From: Styela clava
Taxonomy: Eukaryota > Chordata > Ascidiacea > Stolidobranchia > Styelidae
Reading direction: 5' to 3'
Assembly: GCF_964204865.1 (NCBI RefSeq)
Contig: NC_135252.1
Location: forward strand, 14,777,383 to 14,841,382
DNA length: 64,000 bases
Numbering within the stretch: position 1 is the stretch's first letter; each line of letters starts with the position of its first letter. A program made the translations under genes and the position numbers. Shown piece after piece: positions 49,573 to 63,761 of this stretch. The notes under the pieces were generated by a model. The model made no database searches, had not been told where the DNA came from, and worked only from the letters and a program-made list of their open reading frames with translations.

Positions 49573-50520
49573 TCAGCAGCATTACAAAGAGTGCTATTTA
49601 TGAATGCTGAAAGTACATGACATTACTAAACATTTTGCCAATATATGATGTTTTCTGCTCGATTCAAACTAACTCCCACGCAAACCAAGGCATGTTGACA
49701 TTTAAAAATTACTTGTCTTTGGGTAAGCTCTGAAATAGTATAATATAAATGTAAATGAGAAATTAGGTCACGCTAGCTCACGAAACGGGAAGATTTTCAA
49801 AGTGATCTTGTGTAATATTTGGGAGAAAAAAGTTTGAAAAGAAAGTAGGTCGACCTATCTCCAAAAACAAGGGAGTATCCTGCTTACTATTTCGGAGGGA
49901 ACGTAGGTTAACCTATCTTTTAAAACAGCGGGTGGCGGCGACTTTCAAAGTGGTTCAAAATCACAAATTAATAATTATCAGATTAAGTTTAGGGATAAAT
50001 CGAAAAGTTAAATTTCCAGCGCACCTCACCCTAATTAGTTGATTGCTATTTATATTTGGGGGGGGGGGGGGTATTTTGCACGGGATTTGTATAAACGATC
50101 CACCCTGTAACTAATATGGTTTCCAGCCTGCCTCGTGTCTGTTAGATGGAAGGAGTAACAAATGTGAAAGTCTTTGCTGTTTACGCGAGTAAGCAACTGA
50201 CACCGTGATACATTGCATGAAAGTTTTGTCCGCTGCAGGTGTTAGCAGATGTCATTTTGTTGCCGATTCGCTTGTTTTAATTAAACATGAATTCGCCTGA
50301 AGGAAACTCAGTTAACGAAAAGGCTTCTCTTTAATTCATAATATTAACCGGAGGAGCGCTTTTTCGAGTATCTATGCCGTTTTAAATGGGTTATATGAAA
50401 GGTTAGGGCACCTAACTTGTTAAAATCGGCAAAAGCACTTTCGCACTTTTTTTTTCGACTGCGAAGCACTTTCGCACTCATAATTTGCTTAGAGTTAACA
50501 CTGCTGCTAATGCTACTAAC
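49573..50520. other. Downstream flank of the channel gene; no exon firmly seen
   Basis: The region contains a run of 14 G (50059-50072), a GCACTTTCGCAC repeat near 50430-50478 related to the block at about 44930, and possible splice acceptors on the minus strand at 50297. An exon from there would add only GEFMFN and a stop to the channel. I could not find a conventional continuation of the channel's CNBHD. Confidence 0.4.
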
Positions 50521-53500
50521 CAACAAGACTGACAATTTGGTCATCTTGAATAATTTCCAGTGATCCTGATATAACAAAATATATGTATTCAATCTCCTCT
50601 CCCTTGTCAATGAGTAAATCTCCAGGTGCAATATGGATTCTTTCCATTCTCGATGCGATATGTCTTGAACTAGTTTCAGACAAAACCTTGAACGCTGGTT
50701 GCGTTGTCATAACATGTCGGTGCAAATATACGCTGGCGTCGAGACGCATGTGCTCTGGTAGCCAGTCCAACACCTAGTTTTGGAGTAAGAAAAATAAAAG
50801 CACATGTTGACAACAAACAATGCTCAATTATATATTTATAGAGTTCAAATGACTATAGTGAGATATGAAAATTGTCCAGTTAGCAACAACGTAGTAAGGA
50901 GATCTAAAGGATTTGTAGCCACTGTTAAGCTACTGAAATTTTAAAATTATGCTTCTGCTTACTCTCATGCTTTACTCCTAATCATATATCTTACTTATAT
51001 ATATTCGTTATTCTAACATATCACTCCTATCTATATAAGACCAAAGATTTAAGCAACGTGAAATAGTACAAAATTATAGACATATATATTTCGAAAATTA
51101 GAGAGGTACTCCATCGCACCTTTTTTTCACTTATTCCGTGCGTGGCTTTCCATGTAAAATACGCATAATCGTGCATTGAATCTTGCAAATGTTTTGGAAG
51201 TTGAAACAACTCCGAAAATTTTACAATGGATGACATCGTCTCATTCAACTGCTCTTTTGTCGCACCAATGTTTTCCATAGCTGTTGTTACGTTACCAAGA
51301 ATAGTTGCATATAAAAGGCCTGGTTAAAAAAGGTAAAATTTTGTTGTGAGGAAACAGTTTCATCAAAACAATACGGCCCCTTTTCGTGGTAAAATTGTGC
51401 ATTTAGCACCAGAGAAAATTTCAATTGAATAGAGTATAACAATCTGTAAATCGACACAAGTCTCCAAATTGACTTAAATTCGAATCTCAACTTTGAGTTG
51501 AAATGAAGTGATACTCATAAAAGCCCACTCCAAAGACTATTTACATTCTATGTAAACAATAATCTCGACTCCAATTCCCGATCTCGAAGCATCTGAAATA
51601 AGTACCGACTTTGAGAAGATGACTTTGAAACATTGACTTTCAGCAATGGAGAAGTTCTAAAATCTGGAACTAGGACATTAATATTGGGCACGCAATACTG
51701 TGAAAAAATCCTGTGTTTGAGATTGCTACTTTTACTATCCGCCAGATGATGCTATCGTACCGTATCATGGAACGTGAAAAGGACTGGATTCCCTGACTGA
51801 CGTCACTCACGAATCGTGTGCCTGTGGCATATTTTGTAGCAATTATACATGACTTACATCCTACTAATAGAATGAATATGCAGAAAATCTGTTCGTTGTG
51901 CGTTTCTCCATATATGTTACCAAATCCCTGAGAAATCACGGCCGTCATTGTGAAATATAGACATGATGAGTAAATACTTTGAAGTGGTGGACCTCCTGCT
52001 AACACATCTGAAATTCAAAATTATTTTAGGATAACAATGATCGCGCGTTGTGATAAATATTTATATATATAAAGTGGTAAAGATGATAAATAAGATTTTA
52101 ACAAATGTGACACAAGGGGACACCCTATGTTATCTGTGTCGTATAGTGACAGTCACTGAGACCCGTGTATTTATAGGTAAGTAGGTGGTGCAGACGTCGC
52201 ACTGGATATCTTGTCTAGCCAATGATGATGAAGAAGAATTCGATGAATAAGCTCGTTAAATCACGAATATTATTTATTAGTTTTATATTACCCTGCGACG
52301 AATCCCAATAATATTCATTTTTCATTTGTTCTCCAAGTCGTACTAGCCAATTTTTAGGAACTTTCGGTCTAACCGGTGCTTGAGTTTTTTGTTTCTCAGC
52401 CCACGCCGTTGTTAAATTCTCAGCAATGTCTCTGTTCTGATTTCGTAACGGTGGTTCAACCGCTAATTCTGTTTCAATAAATATACCATTTCTATCTTTA
52501 AATATGTCATTCCAATTGAACAAGTTTCGGCTTTGATCATTTTCGATATGATTTAATCTTGGGTTAGGTGTTGTTGATAAAAGGACTAGCTCTCTCTGAG
52601 TTGTTAATCCCGGTTGCGTCGCTGTAATAGTAGACTGTGTAGCATCGATACTTTTTATATAATTCGCTGCATCTATAAGAGCGATATTGTACCATCCACA
52701 ACCCATCCAATGACAGAGCAATAGGATAAGGCTCATCTGTAGAAATGATATATACACGTTCAATTCAATAATTCCAACATTGAAAAACATAACTTGTGGA
52801 ATGTTACAAAAATTAAACCATGCGGTACGTTATAAATATTTTTAGCTACAGTCAAATGAAGATAGAGGGCGCTGATGGTGCATATAAAAGGGAAAATCAT
52901 CATATTAAAATGAACAACACAATGTTCAATCGCTCGTTTTCACGAAACTACCATTTGAGCGAAAGTACTGAATACATAAAATGTGAAATGTGATAGAAAA
53001 TGCACTTGAAAATTTTCTTGACGTGAAAATTAGGATGAATTACATCATTACTAAAATTGATGCGCAAACAATCAATAACAGTTTATAAACAATCAAAATA
53101 AACCTGTTATTCTGGTATTGTTGGTAAATCTAATCTCATTAACAAATACGTGACGAAGCATGAGTTATTCTAGTAATTATTAGGTTTTATTTGATTTTAT
53201 CACCTTGTGTATCCATATTAGGAATCTGCCGTCAGCAATTTATTACAATTATAGTGTTTGTGCAAAGATACTACATTTAAACTATATTGGATATTTACTC
53301 GAGTATATAAACAAAATCGTTTGTATTGTAATAAATAAATTATTGCTATTATAAGGAATTTAACTTATTACCAGTACAATAAGCGATGCATATGCATGTG
53401 CCAGGTATCGGTCTAGATCACGAGCAATACGAAACAATCGAAATAATCGGAAAACTTTCATTGCTCCCAATAATTGTGCATTTGCCTGGAAAATAAACAA

Positions 53501-56500
53501 TAAATAAAATGATAGCAATTTTTGAATTCTAAATTTAGGACTTATAAAACCCATTATGATATTTTGGGACGAAATTTGACACCTGATGAAAATATCTGAC
53601 GAGTTACAAAATTGCTGATTCACGTAACAATAGATAAATCAAACTTTTAATAAAATGTACGACAGATTACTCTATTGTTGTCATTATGATGTCAATAAAA
53701 AACGTTGATGGAATGATCCCCCGACCAAAGTTGGTCCATTGCTAAGTTAATTCAGGTTCTGTGTATTATTTATGGGTCATACTTTTTCTGATAATATCGA
53801 TTTCTTAATTTTAGACGAGTAATTTGTAGTAGTTTATAGCATAATTTACCACGCCTTAGTACGTCAGCATTAGACAATTTATAGAATATATTATAGAATT
53901 AGTGAACGAATTCTAAAAAATTCCTGGGCTATCAAATTTCAAATTGCGACCAATTCTGGCTTATAAGTGTCTTTCTACGTTGTATCGAACTAGATACTCA
54001 ATTATACTGACCTTCATAACCACAGATATTTATAGCAATACCAGGTAAGTATAGTATTAGAGTTCTTATGAATATTTCCATGTAAGGGAAAATCCAATTG
54101 TCCATCAGAGAGTGGGAGTAATATCTCAATACGAGTTTGCTAAGTCTCAAATTTCATCTCCCCAATTTAACACCAAAATATATCCCAAGGAACGATCGTT
54201 CTATTTTTAAAACTGCCTACATGTTATCGCCTGGTCAGTTTATTAAAAGAGACTTAATATTAGATTTAAAATTACGGGGTTTTTAGTTTAGTTGTAAAGA
54301 AATAAAATGAATGAAGGAATGACCTGTTATTTTAGATGATGAGTCTGGTATACATATAATGATGACACATTATTGAAATTTTGATCTGTATTACAAAAGC
54401 TGTGATGTCTAAATATTGCGTTAGAACGTGTGACACAAAGAAGTTTGACAAATATAAATGGGCTTTGTTTTGCTATTCTCCTGACATTAATGTGATTCAG
54501 AATGACAAGTTTCAAACGCTCGAATAACTTACGTCTTTCTGTGAAGTTGAATTATTGTTCAATTATCGCGTTATATCAGAAATAATTATTTTAAAATGAC
54601 AAATAAAAAAGATAATTTTTATCACCCCAATACACTTCATAGTACATATGAAAATTAACTTCTTCATTTGTTATGTTTTGCTCTGGGATATGGACATTGA
54701 CGATTTAAGCATAACAAGCTATTTTGTGGACGAGATCTGTATTTTTTTTTAATTAGGTTTTCATGCACATAGTCATGTCCTACCTAATTTTTAACCACTA
54801 TGTGTATGCATAGTCATAAGAACCAAAAAATGAGACTTAATTTGTTATTGCAGAAACGAATAAGATTAACAATTTGAAAAATATTTACTAATTTGTGGAA
54901 TATCGTTCAAATAATCAATTTTTTATATGAGACCGATTAGAAATCTCACAACAGTAAATTGGAAAGTTGAACAGATTGGTACGTTTGCAATATATAAATA
55001 CACCTGCTTACCTCAATATCTCCAAATAATAAAGTGATCGCGTCATAAGGTATGCATGTCATCAAGTCCAACAAAAACCACGATTTCAAGTACTTTATTC
55101 TAATTGTTTTCAAATCTGTCACAATTTCACCTAAAAATAAAACAGCAAATGCTTTCTCGTGAATGTGAATTCTCTACATACAATTTATCACAATAGTGAC
55201 AGTTGAAATTTTAAAGAGGCCGATGTTATATCACACTTTTGAACATGTCTTGATGAAAAGGGATATTGATTAACAAAAACACAAAAAATGCTACTGGTGC
55301 TAACGCCTATTATAACTGAATTTTCAATATAAATTGAACAATTGGGCCCATTCAGCATGGTAAGATCATAACAAATTTCTATACCATTATTTTTTATGTG
55401 ACAGGGAAAGTGGTTTTATACATTTTGTTGTTTAAGAACAATAATCATACATTTCGCAGTTACCCGCTACAGTTAAGATGACCTCAATATTTAGGAAGTA
55501 ACATTTGGTGAGAAAAAGGTAACTAAACTGGGAAAAGTAAGTGCACGGAGACAATAATAAAAAAAAATCGTCCATCATAATTCATCACATAAATTAGTTA
55601 GAGCATAGATCAATTTTTCATATATGAACTTTGCCCCAGATACGTTTCTGGAATGAATTTTATCATGCAATGTCGAACGAATGCTATAAATAGATATGTC
55701 TTGTCATTCAAATTAGAAATACCAACTAGAATAAAAGTCAAAGAAAAACGGAAGCAACCGGAAACGTCAACCCACCAGGTGTTATACGCACAACGTGACT
55801 AAATTGTTTTCAATTTTACAAGAATTTCCCATAAGTCTAGCCGGGACATACATGTATAATAACGTTCTTAAATTGTGTCAGTTCAATCGAATGTGAATTG
55901 GATTAAAAATAAACACAACACAATTTTGAATTTGTACCTACCTAGTCAATGAAAAGCTGATATATATATAGAGAGAGAGAGTACGATCGTGGCATTGTAT
56001 GAAATAAAAACACATTTTACAAATTTTCAATTTTATAAATTTCACAATGTGCAAGCTATGTTACCACAGAGATAGATATAATTCTGCCTTACTAATGAAA
56101 AAGTGTCTCTAGTAAAAATTTCTGGATTCAAAACAATTCGTGATCGCTCGGCAACATCGCATGTATTTCGCTTTTCTTTCATTCAAGCGAATATAGTTCA
56201 TAGGACTTCTTTGGATATAACTCGCATGTAAAATAATTTTTATTTGATTTGAAAGCATCATAAAATGAAGATTGCCAAGATTTTAATTGATTTATAACAA
56301 AAAAATAAATAAGGAACAATGATAAATTTGTTTCCTGTCTCGTTTGGTGTCATTAGTTGAAGGAATTACTACCGAGTTACGTCATAAGTGTGCAATTTAT
56401 ATTTTCAGAGTTGTCACGCATTACAGTCAATCATTTATTCTATAAATTATTTGTATAATTAGAATTTGGATCTGAAGAGAAATTCATTGTTACGGAATTA

Positions 56501-59500
56501 AACCATCTTTAGTCTCAGTTTGCCGTTTCTCAAAATTGTAATAAGAATAAAAAATGCAATCTTACAAAACTGGCATGATTTTACCTGGAGATTAATTTAA
56601 AGTAACGGCACAAGACACATTCAAATTGCTTGTAAAAGTATTCCGGCATACTATATTAAGATTGTAAGTTGGAACCTTATACAGTCTATTTAAAGTTGCC
56701 ACGGCTATAAGTCATGCCGTAAATCCAGACTGGGTTTAAGCCTTCCTCCACCAGAGTCATGTCTTCCACTGGCTGGCGTATTGGGGGAGTTGCCAACACA
56801 TGCCGTCTCTTGTGATCGAACTCTAAGCTTTATTGCAATGTTACTTGTTTTGTGTGGCCTTATTATGAGTTCACTTAATCAATAAGGCAATCAAGATATA
56901 ATTTATATATTTATTTGTTATAGTCAGCACGTGAGCCAATTGTCTATGACCCTTTACGGTTGATAATTAGCCGAAAGTGAAAGTAATATCATCGTCGAGT
57001 GGTAAAGTTCGAAGCGTTCTACGTCACATTCGCGTGTCAGGACGATAAACAGCAGAATTGAGAAATTTTTGACAACAATGACTTGAGAAATCTAAGTGTT
57101 TTGATTGACGTCACGTTGATTTGATATTTCCTGTCGGCTCGTGACTAACAATGTGATTAATATATTTCGCCATCGCCTCTTCAAATTCAATTTGAAATAT
57201 TATTTTGAGAAGATTAATGTTATTCACACTATCACCTTGAAGTACGATTGATTTATTGAAATTAAACGAGTAAGTTTAGTTTATTACTTCGATATTCGCG
57301 TATTTAGTGGATTAGAAATGAACATTTTGAATGTTTATTATGGTGGGTACAATTAAGTCCAAAAAACTAATAGTAGATTGTCATTCCCCAACAAGTGGTA
57401 ATTGGAAAACATAAAGTCACGAAAAGACATTTGAAATCAAAGGTTTTTGTTCTAGCTAGTGATAACCAATTTGGAATTTAGAGCTCTGAAACCTTGACCT
57501 TTTAATCCGCCGATCGCTTTTAAATATTAATAATAAATATGATTTGATGATTGCACATTTTATATTGTATTTGATTTATTCGTGGAAAACGGTGCTTTTT
57601 GATTTTGATAACCTCTCCTTGTACCGAAACTAATTTACAGAGATAACTCAAAACACAATGAAAATCACATTGTTTCGAAAATATCAATGTTGTTATTTTC
57701 TTTGTTGAAACAAAGGAAATTCACAAGAACAAAAACACCACCATTGATCAAATGACAAGATTAATGAAAACGGTCACGTTCTTATTAAAATAAATTGCTT
57801 AATTCGACAATTTTGGTTTTGGTCTTTGTGAATCACCAATTTTCTGGAAGCTAAAGCGTTTATATCTCTTCGTGTATGCGTAAAACCACATCACTCAAAC
57901 TGTGAGGCGGGAAAATATAAATAGTATTGGCTTTTGTTGGAACTCTTGATCAGGACACAAATGAATTTAAACCTATTTGCGCGGGATTATATATTACAGA
58001 TACCTGACGCATATAGTGCTGGTGACTACTTTTAATCATTTATCCTTTAGATATACCTATTGCGTATGCAATATTTTGAAACGTTCCAACAGACTATACG
58101 CTTGTTCGAACCGTCAAACGTAAGATAACATGTAATTGTTTTCACAAAATTGATAAAGAGAAAAAATAACGAGAATATTCTCTGGGCTTCTATAGTAAAA
58201 TAACGAGTTTCTTATGTAACAAAATGTAATGTAAAAGGTATGGATAAGAGTATAATAGTCACCAATGCTAAAATAGAATATTACCTTCCGATCCTGCCCT
58301 GGTAGTGTAAAAATTGACGGTGACGTCAAGGATAAAAAATACATCAACCAGACTATCGACGATCAACCAGTTTTTGCTTTAGAAATAAATTAATAAAAAT
58401 AAATAATATAATACTTTTTAAAAACGCTTCAGCATATTGCCACATTTTTTAAATGAAATCCAATTTTTAGTTAGGTAGGCAGGAAGGACGATTCACCAAA
58501 TTCACCACAACTCAAAAGGCACATTGAAGTCGTTTACGGTAACTAATTTGGTTAGAGCTATGTGTACTTAGAATAAAAATTGGTAAAAAGGTAATCCAAA
58601 CTGTACTGCAAATGTTAAAACTATTATTATTATTTGACAATTGACTATTGTCACGTAATCATCGTTTGTCTCGAGTTTAATCTTCTTCTTATTCAGCAAA
58701 AACATTAGATGTCAGTCACGAGGAAATGGTAATGCAATTATTTTGCCTCATCACGTTTTCCCATAATATATTACTGCGACCATATTTCTTCGGGAATTTT
58801 TAAAATTTAGACTTTTTCGGTCCGAAATCACAGTATGTCTGGCGTGGGACATACATATGCAGGACTTAATGTGGTTGTCCATCTTTCGCCCATGCTAGAA
58901 TTTATATAATACACGAAACGTCGAATAACGAGACAAAATCAAATTAATACAAATGCGGATGAAGGATCTTACATCATCAAAGTAGTCGGGTCATCTCAAA
59001 AATAACGTTATCAATCATCTCTGTAACCCGTAAAGGTCAAACAGTAAAATGAAATGAAAACTTTCCAGAATATATAATTTGAAACAGTTATTAATATAAA
59101 CAATTTGTCGACAATAATATCAAATTATTCCAAGCTGCGATACAAATGTATTCTTATTCTCAGTCTAACAGACATAAACGATTTTAACACCTAAAATTTC
59201 CTGATACTATTCAGGTGTAATAAATTGGAAAGTCTATTCTGAACAGGTAAAGTTCTAGTTCCTTTATAAGCATGGCAGTTCAATACATATTAAGTGGCTT
59301 CTTCTCAAAGATATAAAAAATGGTAAGAACAAAAAAATGTGTAAATTTGAGTGGAAAAACAGCATTTACTAATATTCCATAATACCTTCTGTTCTTTATG
59401 TGAAATGCGGCAACCAGTGGAACCACGATAGCAGTATAGTACGTCAATGTTAGAACCACCCAGTCCCATGAAGTCTTAAAATCGCTGTAGTGCAAGATAA

Positions 59501-60109
59501 TATTTGTATCTCTTTCTGGTCGTTCTCGTTTCGTCAGATCTTCTACCTCCTCTAAAAAGTTTAAGTTATCTATGTAGTAAGCTTTGCATTTTCAAGTAGG
59601 CTACTCCGAGTATAATCGTCTTTGCTAAATTTTCTGATGAGTGGGTTTTTAGTATTTTTTGAAAGAAGTTTGAGGGTTTTAACTGAATATTTAAATTGTT
59701 TTTATACGATTATTTATATCTTTCTATGTCATCATTTTACGCTTGTTTATTAATGGGTACGAGTTTAAATTTTAAAAGTTAGTTTAAAACGTTTGGTACT
59801 AAAGTACCAAAAAAACTTGATTATTAGCGTAAGCTAATGAAAGTTCCAATTATAAAAAAAAATGACGATTACTCAAATATCTCGCCAAGTAAAATATATT
59901 TGACTGTGTATAACTAGTTTATTTTTTATCCTAATTTTTTATTTTATTTTTTCTATTCTTCAATCCATTCTACAATGCGTGAGAATTATCTATAAAATAA
60001 TTGACTATTACCTATGATTCATTGCCTTACCGGTTTCATTATTTTTAGTCAGCAATTTTCCGAATTTTTCTAAATTTTGCGTCTTGATTCCGCTTCCTGA
60101 TGACGCCAT
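50521..60109 (-). CDS. EAG/KCNH-like voltage-gated channel, nine exons, ends incomplete
   Basis: Exons: 60109-60031, 59551-59386, 58376-58285, 55130-55012, 53485-53372, 52736-52292, 52007-51858, 51319-51120, 50773-50521. All junctions are GT-AG and in phase, giving 539 codons plus one base. KCNH hallmarks in order: HYSDFKTSWDW (start of S1), VDSLVDVFFILD (S2), KYLKSWFLLDLMTCIPYD (S3), S4 KVFRLFRLFRIAR (162-174) with the usual K/R every third residue, HWMGCGWY (S5), GGPPLQSIYSSCLYFTMT (pore helix), LLYATILGNVTT (S6), a C-linker, and the first half of a cyclic-nucleotide-binding homology domain with SGSLEIIQDD. Family role: a plasma-membrane tetrameric K+ channel. Odd: the filter is SQGFGN (Q365) in place of SVGFGN; the S5-pore linker is about 120 residues; the N-terminus is only about 45 residues with no PAS domain seen; the last exon stops mid-domain at a G|GTTAGT donor. 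EAG (KCNH1/5) is the nearest subfamily by eye. Confidence 0.88.
56690..56850. other. GC-richer island inside a channel-gene intron
   Basis: Within the 3.15 kb intron between the S2 and S3 exons, about 160 bp from GCCACGGCTATAAGTC to GATCGAACTC is visibly less A+T-rich than its surroundings and contains no frame that continues the channel. It could be a SINE-like insertion or a conserved non-coding element; I cannot tell which. Confidence 0.3.
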
Positions 60110-63100
60110 ATCCTTATTTCTTGTTATGCCACAACCACAAATGGCTAGTTTCTCTGAATGTAATGACTTAACGAGAGGTAATATTGTTATATACTTTATT
60201 TTTTTATTACGCAACAGTTGTGTGTATTTCTTGGGCGAGAAAAACGAGTAAATCCAGTATAATTCGCAGTTGGGTATTTGTTACGCATGACTGTGCCATT
60301 AATTTCCGTCAACTAAACTCAACAATTGAAAATGCATAAAAGTATTCGCTAATCCCACCTCGCCAGGCAAAATCCTCAACAGGTGGGTTGCGATATCAGT
60401 AACATTGATATAAAGACTTATTATGAACTGAATTATAGCATTTAATACTACCATTTACAACGTTTCATATAAAATATACAAAGGTTTGTATTAGAAACGT
60501 AAGTATGCACGATAATGCATGGTATGAAAACTTTAGTATGTGAAGCCACAGCAACCACACATTATTGATGGTATGTGACAAAGATGGTCATGCCTCGCTG
60601 TGGAGAAACAAACAATCGACACGGTCAAATTTTTAAAGCAGTGATTTAGTATTATTTGAAATATGTCGAAAAAGCTGTCTCTAAACTTCTTATCCGATAA
60701 TGTACAAAACGCAATTACGCAAACCACAGAACTTAACTCCTGTAATCTCGTTTAATCCACGAAAATATTAAAATCCACAGTTATCGGTTTATTCGTGGAT
60801 TTACTTGAGCCGGTAGTTATACAACAAAGGTTCAATCGACAAGTCGAAACGAGCACATATTTAACTATTCAAATGGACTTTCAGCTTTTACATAGGCCTC
60901 AAATAGCTGCCCAATTCTAGATGATAAAAACGCCAATTTTTAATTCAATTTTACCTACAGACTAGCATGGTAATAATTTGGTAATGTATTTTTCTTTGAG
61001 AAGTAATGTTATTCAGGGTATGGTGCCAATAACCTTCATTGGAAATACCATATTTACTTCGGATTCTCGCGTGTCACATATGTTCTAGGGGTCCGATTTT
61101 TGACCGTTTGAGAAATAAAAATATATGTGTAAATAGCCATTGTGTTATTTTTTATATTCTGAGTTTTTTTATCTACTATTTTTTTTTTTTTTTTGTAATT
61201 AGAACCATGTAAGTCTCGAAAAATTGCATTTTTTTAAAGAGGAATTTTAACGTCACTGATTCAAACCAGCGGTAAGATCAATTATATGATGCCTGCAATT
61301 TTTCTGGGAATCACAGATCACAATCTTTTGAACAGTGACGAAATTAACGTGAAAAAATGACTAAAATTATCCCATGCGTCAGTAGAATTACGTTGGTTTA
61401 TTCGTACGTCAGCACGCAATGATATGTCAAGTTGACAAAAATGAACATTTATAAATTGTTACGACGAATTTATGTATTTAACGTTCATTTCGTGTGACAC
61501 TGCGTAGCTACGTCAATTTTCTTCAAAACTTCAATTTACGAAATTTCAATCAAATACAGGCGTGGCAGAAGAAGAAGCATTTGGTTTAATGCGTAAATTA
61601 ATTAGTCATTTAGTATAACATTTCTCGAAAGAATATTTCACCTAAGGTTATTCTTTGATAATTTGAGATATATTTATTTATTTACTGTTTTAGTATTTAT
61701 CTATTTATTTATATAAATATAACGTCTAATGTTTTGTTAACGGTATAATTTCCGGAAAATCAAGTTAGTGATGTCATTCCCAAAACGGAACTGCTGACAA
61801 AGTCCAGGGGGTTAAGATTACGAAGCAAAATCTTTGCACTTGTGGAAAAGATCAAAAGTTTTTGCTTACATAAAATAGATAACATCCAATAATTTTATGA
61901 TGTTCCCAAAAATAGACGAGAAGTGTATCTTAAAATTGAAGTAATTTCTTATCAGCAACAAATTGTTTATTTTTAGATGTCAATTTGATTTCCGAATTAT
62001 GTCGAATCAGAGATGCTTGATCAAAGTTTGATATTAAATTGTACACGATGCAAATCTATAGATTTAGGGCAGTATCAAGTATGAACATACACGTCAAGTT
62101 ATATCGCATAGGCGCGTGATATTCTCAGGCCACGTTCGGTGTGGTATAATTTTTAAATTGGCGAATCAATGATAAAATAGCTAGATTGTAATTTATATCG
62201 TGGCTACAAGATTTACATCAAACTAAATAAATATACATGACCTTGCGAGTTATTAAATTAAAAACAAACATGATGCGGGATGTTCAACATGTATGATTAT
62301 TTATTTATTTTTTGCGAAGATGTGAGGCGTTGTCAATTTTCCACGTCGAATTTTTTATTTTGAAATTTGAAGTAGAAATATTTTTTTGAATGAATTTAAA
62401 TTACGAAATAATGAATGAACTGGAAAAAGTTCAATCTTGTCTCATTCAAAATAAATTCTGCTTTTAAAAGATAACAACCAGCATCGTGACCAGGTAATGA
62501 GAGTCTTGATTTGACACTCGGCATCATACTCTCTTTTGTGGTTAAAAATTGCTTTCTAAGAACTTGCGAAATATATAAAAATTTCATCCAACAAATTTCC
62601 CTGTGCCCTTCGGTAGCCGGGGTCGTTCAGCATGTCACGATTAACACATTGGCTAAAAATAGTTCAAATCGTGACAATTGAACCAAATATATCGGACTGA
62701 TGTAAATTTGTTCTTCTATTGTTCGCTTTTTTATTTTTTATTTTATCTGTCGCGTTTTTCAAATAAATGTTTCATGTATCAAAATATTATGTAATACAGA
62801 TTATATATATAATGCTTGTTTTTTCCTTTTTAGAAAGCCTATTGTTTACAGTCAAAATGAGAGAAGACCTGTAAATTGTACTAGAATTCTGTAGTACTGT
62901 AAATTTTATGCTTCTAACAATCCCTTTCTTCGATAAAAAGAATTACCCCCCCCCCCCCCCTAAGAACCTCACCCTGGCAACAAATCATGTTCTTGATATA
63001 TTTAAACTTTTTAATCTAAGTTAACAATGAACAAGTTATATTAATAATTTATCATTTTAAACGTGCCGCAATGACAGCATTGTGATTTTAAAAAAACATC

Positions 63101-63617
63101 CTATTGACAAAATTATGCCGAATTCTGGTTTCAGTATTAACAACAAGCGTTGCCTACATACAATAAAACAACTTTGCATTTACGTTCAAGATATATTTGT
63201 GACAAGAAATAAAGAAGAAATGCAATGTGCAAAAAAAATTACCTTATATGAATTAACATAAAATATCATGACGTATTATATTATTCACCTTTTACATGGT
63301 ACAGAAAGGTAGAAATCAGTGTTTCACGAAGCAATCATTTCCGTTAGGCAAAAATTATGACATCATAAGCGCTCACTCAAAGATAACGAAACTAAATCAA
63401 GGCAAAGTCTATGAAGAAATAATGAAATATAAAGAAATTACCAACTATTATTAGGCGATGGTATCAAACGCGTCAGCGAATGTCTTTGGGAGACTTGAGC
63501 AATTTATTTATGTTTAAATTAAATTGAATAAAATACCTGATGCCTGATTCAACTATTTTAAAACTGAAACTGCAACATCTGTCGATATGATATTATAAAA
63601 TATATAATTTTTGTAAT
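60110..63617. other. Intergenic upstream of the channel gene; no exon seen
   Basis: This stretch was searched for the PAS domain expected in a KCNH channel and nothing convincing was found on the minus strand. It contains a T run (61180-61195) and a C run (62946-62960). The minus-strand frames at 60533-60727 and 62396-62587 have no family resemblance. Confidence 0.45.
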
Positions 63618-63651
63618 TTATTAGTCAAGATAAGGTCGGGAAATTTTCTGA

Positions 63652-63657
63652 TTTATT
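63652..63657 (-). promoter_or_regulatory. Candidate poly-A signal of the IL-17-like gene
   Basis: TTTATT on the + strand is AATAAA on the minus strand, about 105 bp beyond the stop codon. A second one lies at 63618-63623. Confidence 0.5.
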
Positions 63658-63761
63658 CTATAAATATCGCTTCAAGTTTTATAAAAACAAATATAAATGA
63701 TAAAAATCGAAACTCATATCACGTATTTTGAACTGTATAAATTTTCTAGAAAAAAATCAAA

